From Pisolithus tinctorius (Eukaryota; Basidiomycota; Agaricomycetes; Boletales; Pisolithaceae), in assembly GCA_024663395.1 (NCBI GenBank), contig JANFAH010000071.1, forward strand, positions 186,001 to 250,000: a stretch of 64,000 nt of DNA, in the 5' to 3' direction. The translations under genes and the position numbers were made by a program. Below the pieces are notes generated by a model. The model saw nothing but the letters and a program-made list of their open reading frames with translations. It had not been told where the DNA came from and ran no database searches. This document shows, in pieces, positions 60,697 to 64,000 of this stretch; the first letter of the stretch is position 1, and each line of letters opens with the position of its first letter.

Positions 60697-61858
60697 GTGC
60701 CACGCTTCTTCTTCCAGTACTCGGCGTCCGTCGGAAAGGGCTTGTAGTCGTGGATACCCTGCCCAATCCTACAAATCCTGTCTCCAGCAGTGTGATGTAT
60801 CTACTCTCTCGCCCCTCCACCTACACGTAATTCGCCCGTACAGCATACTGTTCCCTCAGCATTGTCGATGGCTGCATGTGCGGTCGTTCGTCCGTTTTCT
60901 ATCTCTGTGCGTATTACACCAGGATAACGAACAGCCTGCAGAAACGTGTGAGGCGATACCAGACTTCCATGTATCGCTTACAGGCGGAGATGGAAATACT
61001 ATACAATGCAGTACGCGTCCACTCCTTCTGATCGATACGGACTTCTGGGCCCCCGGAACCACCGTCGTCGTAACCCACCGGGGGACAGACACAACCCAGT
61101 TGTAAGTGCAGCATCTTTGATGATCTAGACTCAATTTCCTGGATAGCACGTACCAAGTCCAACCTGTAGTTTCGTAGACCCCACTGATATTGACATGATC
61201 TTTAAATCTCTTGACCCAGAACTCTTCCCGGGGTCAGCTCCAACATGCAAGTCCGTTACATCGGTAGGAATTCCAACCACGCACTTGGACATAGTTAAGC
61301 TCGACGCTAGTACTGACTGGTCGTGACAAAAGTAGATTCATTTCCTCGGCGATGCACTCGCCGAAATCGACCGTCTCTTCCTAATAGCCCTTATCTTGCC
61401 TTTCAGTATCTCATCAAGGGTGTCACATATGGAATGCCGCGTGTGAGAAAACCAGAGTGGGCTGGTCTCCTCGATTCGAAGATGCGATTCTTTAACCTGG
61501 GGCTGCTTTTGTATATCCATCCACTGACTCCCAATTCCCAGCGAGTGAACAACGAGAGGGACCCAGTACTCATCGTTCTGCCCACTTTCTTTGGCTATTC
61601 ACATGTTCATGGGGAGGTACACATAATGGAACCTAACTATGCAGTTGCCTGTCCCAGACAATATTTACATAATTCCTTTTTCTCTTGTTATATATCATTT
61701 CCCCCGTGTAGTCATGGCCCTTCGCGTCTACACAACAGGCGACGATGACACAGATCCCAAACATACGATCAGGACCGTTCTGACCATAGTTGAAGGTAAC
61801 ATCCTGAAACACTCGGGACCCTTCCTGAGGATAGTTATCACTACTACATCTTGCAATT
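60697..61858 (+). pseudogene. Class 3 lipase pseudogene
   Basis: Left copy of the tandem pair. The ATG of copy 2 is GTG here (60697). The lipase box GHSLGG of copy 2 reads IHFLGD at 61336-61353, so the nucleophilic serine and two glycines are gone. About 100 bases present in copy 2 (coding for HSGFANEHAKTAPTILAEVY and beyond) are deleted near 61245. The intron after the GGDG block has lost its acceptor. Stops occur in all frames. Parts remain clear: VVVTHRGTDTTQL near 61065, VTYGMPRVRKPEWAGLLDS near 61430 and a decayed end near 61740-61850. It cannot code for an active enzyme. Confidence 0.82.
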
Positions 61859-61886
61859 AATCTCCCTCTCTCTCCCTCTCTCTTTG
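61859..61886. repeat. CT/CCT-rich microsatellite
   Basis: A run of TCTCCCTCTCTCTCCCTCTC units directly follows the remnant 3' end of the lipase pseudogene. Confidence 0.7.
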
Positions 61887-62637
61887 TGCTGTTGTTTGAA
61901 TTTGAACTAGCTGATTGCTTACTTCTTGCTGGATTTTTGCAGTCTTGTTTTCTAGGGTGGACTAAGGAATGTTTCTATATTGAAGTTTTAAGACGACCTT
62001 CGCTCGCGAGTGTGGGTTAGAATCCTATCCGAAGCAGACGAATGATAACCTTGCAAACCACAAGTGCCGTATTATTGCATGAGGGAGCCAGATTTCCTCA
62101 TCGAGTCGCGAGGAGCGCAATTCAGTCATTTGTCAGTACTCTGATCGTCGCACCACGGACTCATCAGCTCCTGTTCGCAAGCACATGGCAACGTTAATGG
62201 GAAGGTAACTGGCCCAGAACGTGAACTGTGAAATTTTTTTGTCTGGCCAACCGCGGACCCACAACTTGCTTGGTAGACAGAACACCGTGAGGTTGCAAAG
62301 GTGATTATCGTGTATCGCCACATGGACCAGAGTTCGTATACGGGCTCTCGTGATTATTACTAACGGACTCATTCGTACACTGTTGCTAAGAGGTATGTAT
62401 GTCTTCTCGTCCTGACCTTGCGTTTCTGTCGGTTGTACAATGGCCAACTGACCACCGCAGGCCAAAATGGATACATTTGGTTCCTCTGGCCACAGTACTA
62501 CCTCTGGCCATGGGTATCAGCCCTTCCTTGGATCCCTCTAAGTATGTATTCAGAAGGCGTCCTTCTTGACGGCGTAGACGTTATAAACTTTGGTGAGACG
62601 GCGTAGGCTTTTCCTCTGCCCCCTGGACCCGTGCGCG
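61887..62637. other. Spacer between lipase copies
   Basis: About 750 bp. The right half corresponds to the upstream region of the first copy (homology begins at about 62300), so it probably includes the promoter of the second lipase. No separate gene is present. Confidence 0.5.
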
Positions 62638-64000
62638 ATGCTTACGCTTCTTTTTATGTTTCTGCTAGCACTCTGCATCTGCTGGAACAAACTTGTGGTG
62701 GTGGGTGCCCTGCCTAATTCCACTACGTCCTACCTCCAGCAGAGCAATGTATATGTTCTCTCGCCCTCAGAGCTTGCCAGCCTTGCACCTTACTCGCAAT
62801 TCGCCCGTGCAGCATACTGTCCCCCCAGTGTCATCGATGGCTGGATGTGTGGTGGTTGCGCCGTCTCCCGTCCTTCTTCGTATCCAAGTACAATGAACAG
62901 CATGGCAGAAGGCGTGCGAGGCGGTACCAGACTTCCTGGTATCGCTTACAGGCGGGGATGGTAGCGACACGCAATACTGTACGCTCCATTTCCCCTAGGC
63001 TGATATGTATGGACTCGGTATTCGTTATCCTAGACTATGTCGGTTTACTGGCTCTTCGGAGACACAGTCATCGTAGCCCACCAGGGGACGGATGCAACTA
63101 AGCTGTAAGTGTACCATCTTCGAAGACCCATGCACGACGTCCTGAATGGTTACACGCTAAATCCAAACGTGTAGCCTTGCGTATCTCACTGATGTCGACA
63201 TATTTTTGGAATCGCTCGACCCGTTACTCTTCCCGGGCATCAGCTCCAGCGTGCAAGTGCACAGCGGATTCGCGAATGAACATGCCAAGACTGCACCTAC
63301 CATCCTCGCTGAGGTATATAAGCTACTGGATCAGTATGGCGCAGAGTCCGTTACACTAGTAGGAGTTCCAACCACGCGCTTGCACATAGTTAAGTTCGAC
63401 GCTAGTACTGATTGGCCGTACGTATAAAAATAGGTTGGTCATTCCCTCGGTGGTGCACTCGCCGAACTCGATTGTCTCTTCCTAGCCCTCAGTCTGCCTT
63501 CCAACATTGCCATCAGGGGTGTCACATATGGGACGCCACGCGTGGGCAACCCTGCATGGGCTAGCTTCTTCGATTCGACGGTGCGTCGCTAAAATCCCGC
63601 AGCTCTCCCACCTTCTGCCACATGCTTAACTGGATACGCCCAATTCGCATGCTTTTTTGATACATGCACAGGTCCCCGATTTCCAGAGGATAAACAACGG
63701 GAAAGACCCAATACCCATCGTCCCAGGCATTTTCATGGGCTTCTCACATGTTCGTGGGGAGGTACACATAACAGAACCCAACTATGCAGTTTCCTGTCCC
63801 GGTCGGTTCTTCTTTCTTTTCTTTCTTCTTTCTTGTTATATATCACTCCTCCCCACTTTTCTTGGGTTTACACATGGCTGCTCGCATGTACACAACAGGC
63901 AACGATGACGCAACCGACGCAAACTGTACGATCATGACCGTTCCAAACGTATTCGATAGTAACATGCTGAACCACTTGGGGCCCTATCAGGGGATATATA
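62638..64000 (+). CDS. Secreted class 3 (Rhizomucor-type) lipase, partial
   Basis: Starts MLTLLFMFLLALCICWNKLV, a likely signal peptide, then SELASLAPYSQFARAAYCPP. Exons give VPDFLVSLTGGDGSDTQY, FGDTVIVAHQGTDATKL, LTDVDIFLESLDPLLFPGIS, SSVQVHSGFANEHAKTAPTI, and after an intron of about 60 nt VGHSLGGALAELDCLFL, with the lipase box GHSLGG at 63437-63454. GVTYGTPRVGNPAWASFFDS, VPDFQRINNGKDPIPIVPG (catalytic Asp) and SHVRGEVHI (catalytic His) follow. The last visible exon, NHLGPYQGIY, is cut by the window end only a few residues from the usual C-terminus. The enzyme should hydrolyse acylglycerols outside the cell. The exon join before VYWLFGD is off phase with the exon before it, so one splice site is misread or the gene carries a frameshift. 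Confidence 0.82.

Larger units (their letters stand above)
60430..64000 (+). repeat. Tandem duplication of a lipase unit, about 1.9 kb
   Basis: The promoter regions and coding parts of the two lipase copies match in order. Examples: GTCCTGACCCTGCGTGTCTACC (60511) against GTCCTGACCTTGCGTTTCTGTC (62410); and GACGCTAGTACTGA at about 61302 against about 63400. The second copy extends beyond the window. Confidence 0.75.

Noticed and set aside
1..64000. CRISPR arrays, bacterial operons, ribosome binding sites
   Set aside because: None found; the sequence is eukaryotic with spliceosomal introns.

Overview
The window is nuclear DNA of a filamentous basidiomycete, most likely an Agaricomycete. The basis is genes split by many roughly 50-60 nt GT-AG introns, dense runs of genes on both strands, and a fungal gene set: a Zn2Cys6 regulator, cerato-platanins, class 3 lipases, an SPX-EXS transporter and an Ecl1-type zinc protein. 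Order and species cannot be settled by reading alone; several cerato-platanins beside duplicated class 3 lipases would suit Ceratobasidiaceae, but that is a guess. No CRISPR, rRNA or convincing tRNA was found.

Left part (0.8-21.3 kb), compact housekeeping genes: SYG1-like SPX-EXS transporter (-), deoxyhypusine hydroxylase LIA1 (-), ribosome assembly factor MRT4 (+), secreted dipeptidyl-peptidase 5 (+), a coiled-coil protein (-), a 106-aa orphan (+), ERV46 (-), VPS45 (-), a GSKIP-domain protein (+) and an OGFr-domain protein (-). Several are translation or vesicle-traffic genes; LIA1 and MRT4 are divergent with about 74 bp between start codons.

Middle part (21.3-43 kb), gene-poor: an Ecl1-family protein at 25.3-26.9 kb, then a 6.5-kb stretch with a decayed tandem repeat, then FKBP12, whose first coding exon is only the ATG. 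A second compact group follows: a linker-histone (H15) domain protein (-), a small mitochondrial membrane protein (-) and a class I fructose-bisphosphate aldolase (+).

Right-centre (39.9-48.0 kb): an apparent tandem segmental duplication. A dead cerato-platanin (+) and dead PDX3 (-) precede an intact cerato-platanin (+), a second cerato-platanin (-) and an intact PDX3 (-). Right end (49.6-64 kb): Kelch/BTB protein (+), CHFR-like RING E3 ligase (-), Zn2Cys6 transcription factor (-), then two tandem class 3 lipases (+). The first lipase has lost its start codon and catalytic serine; the second runs off the window end.

No wholly new system is evident. The most informative features are the two duplications with one decaying copy each, the tiny shared LIA1/MRT4 promoter, and unusual exon structures (ATG-only exon; a 54-nt in-frame intron ending in a stop codon).
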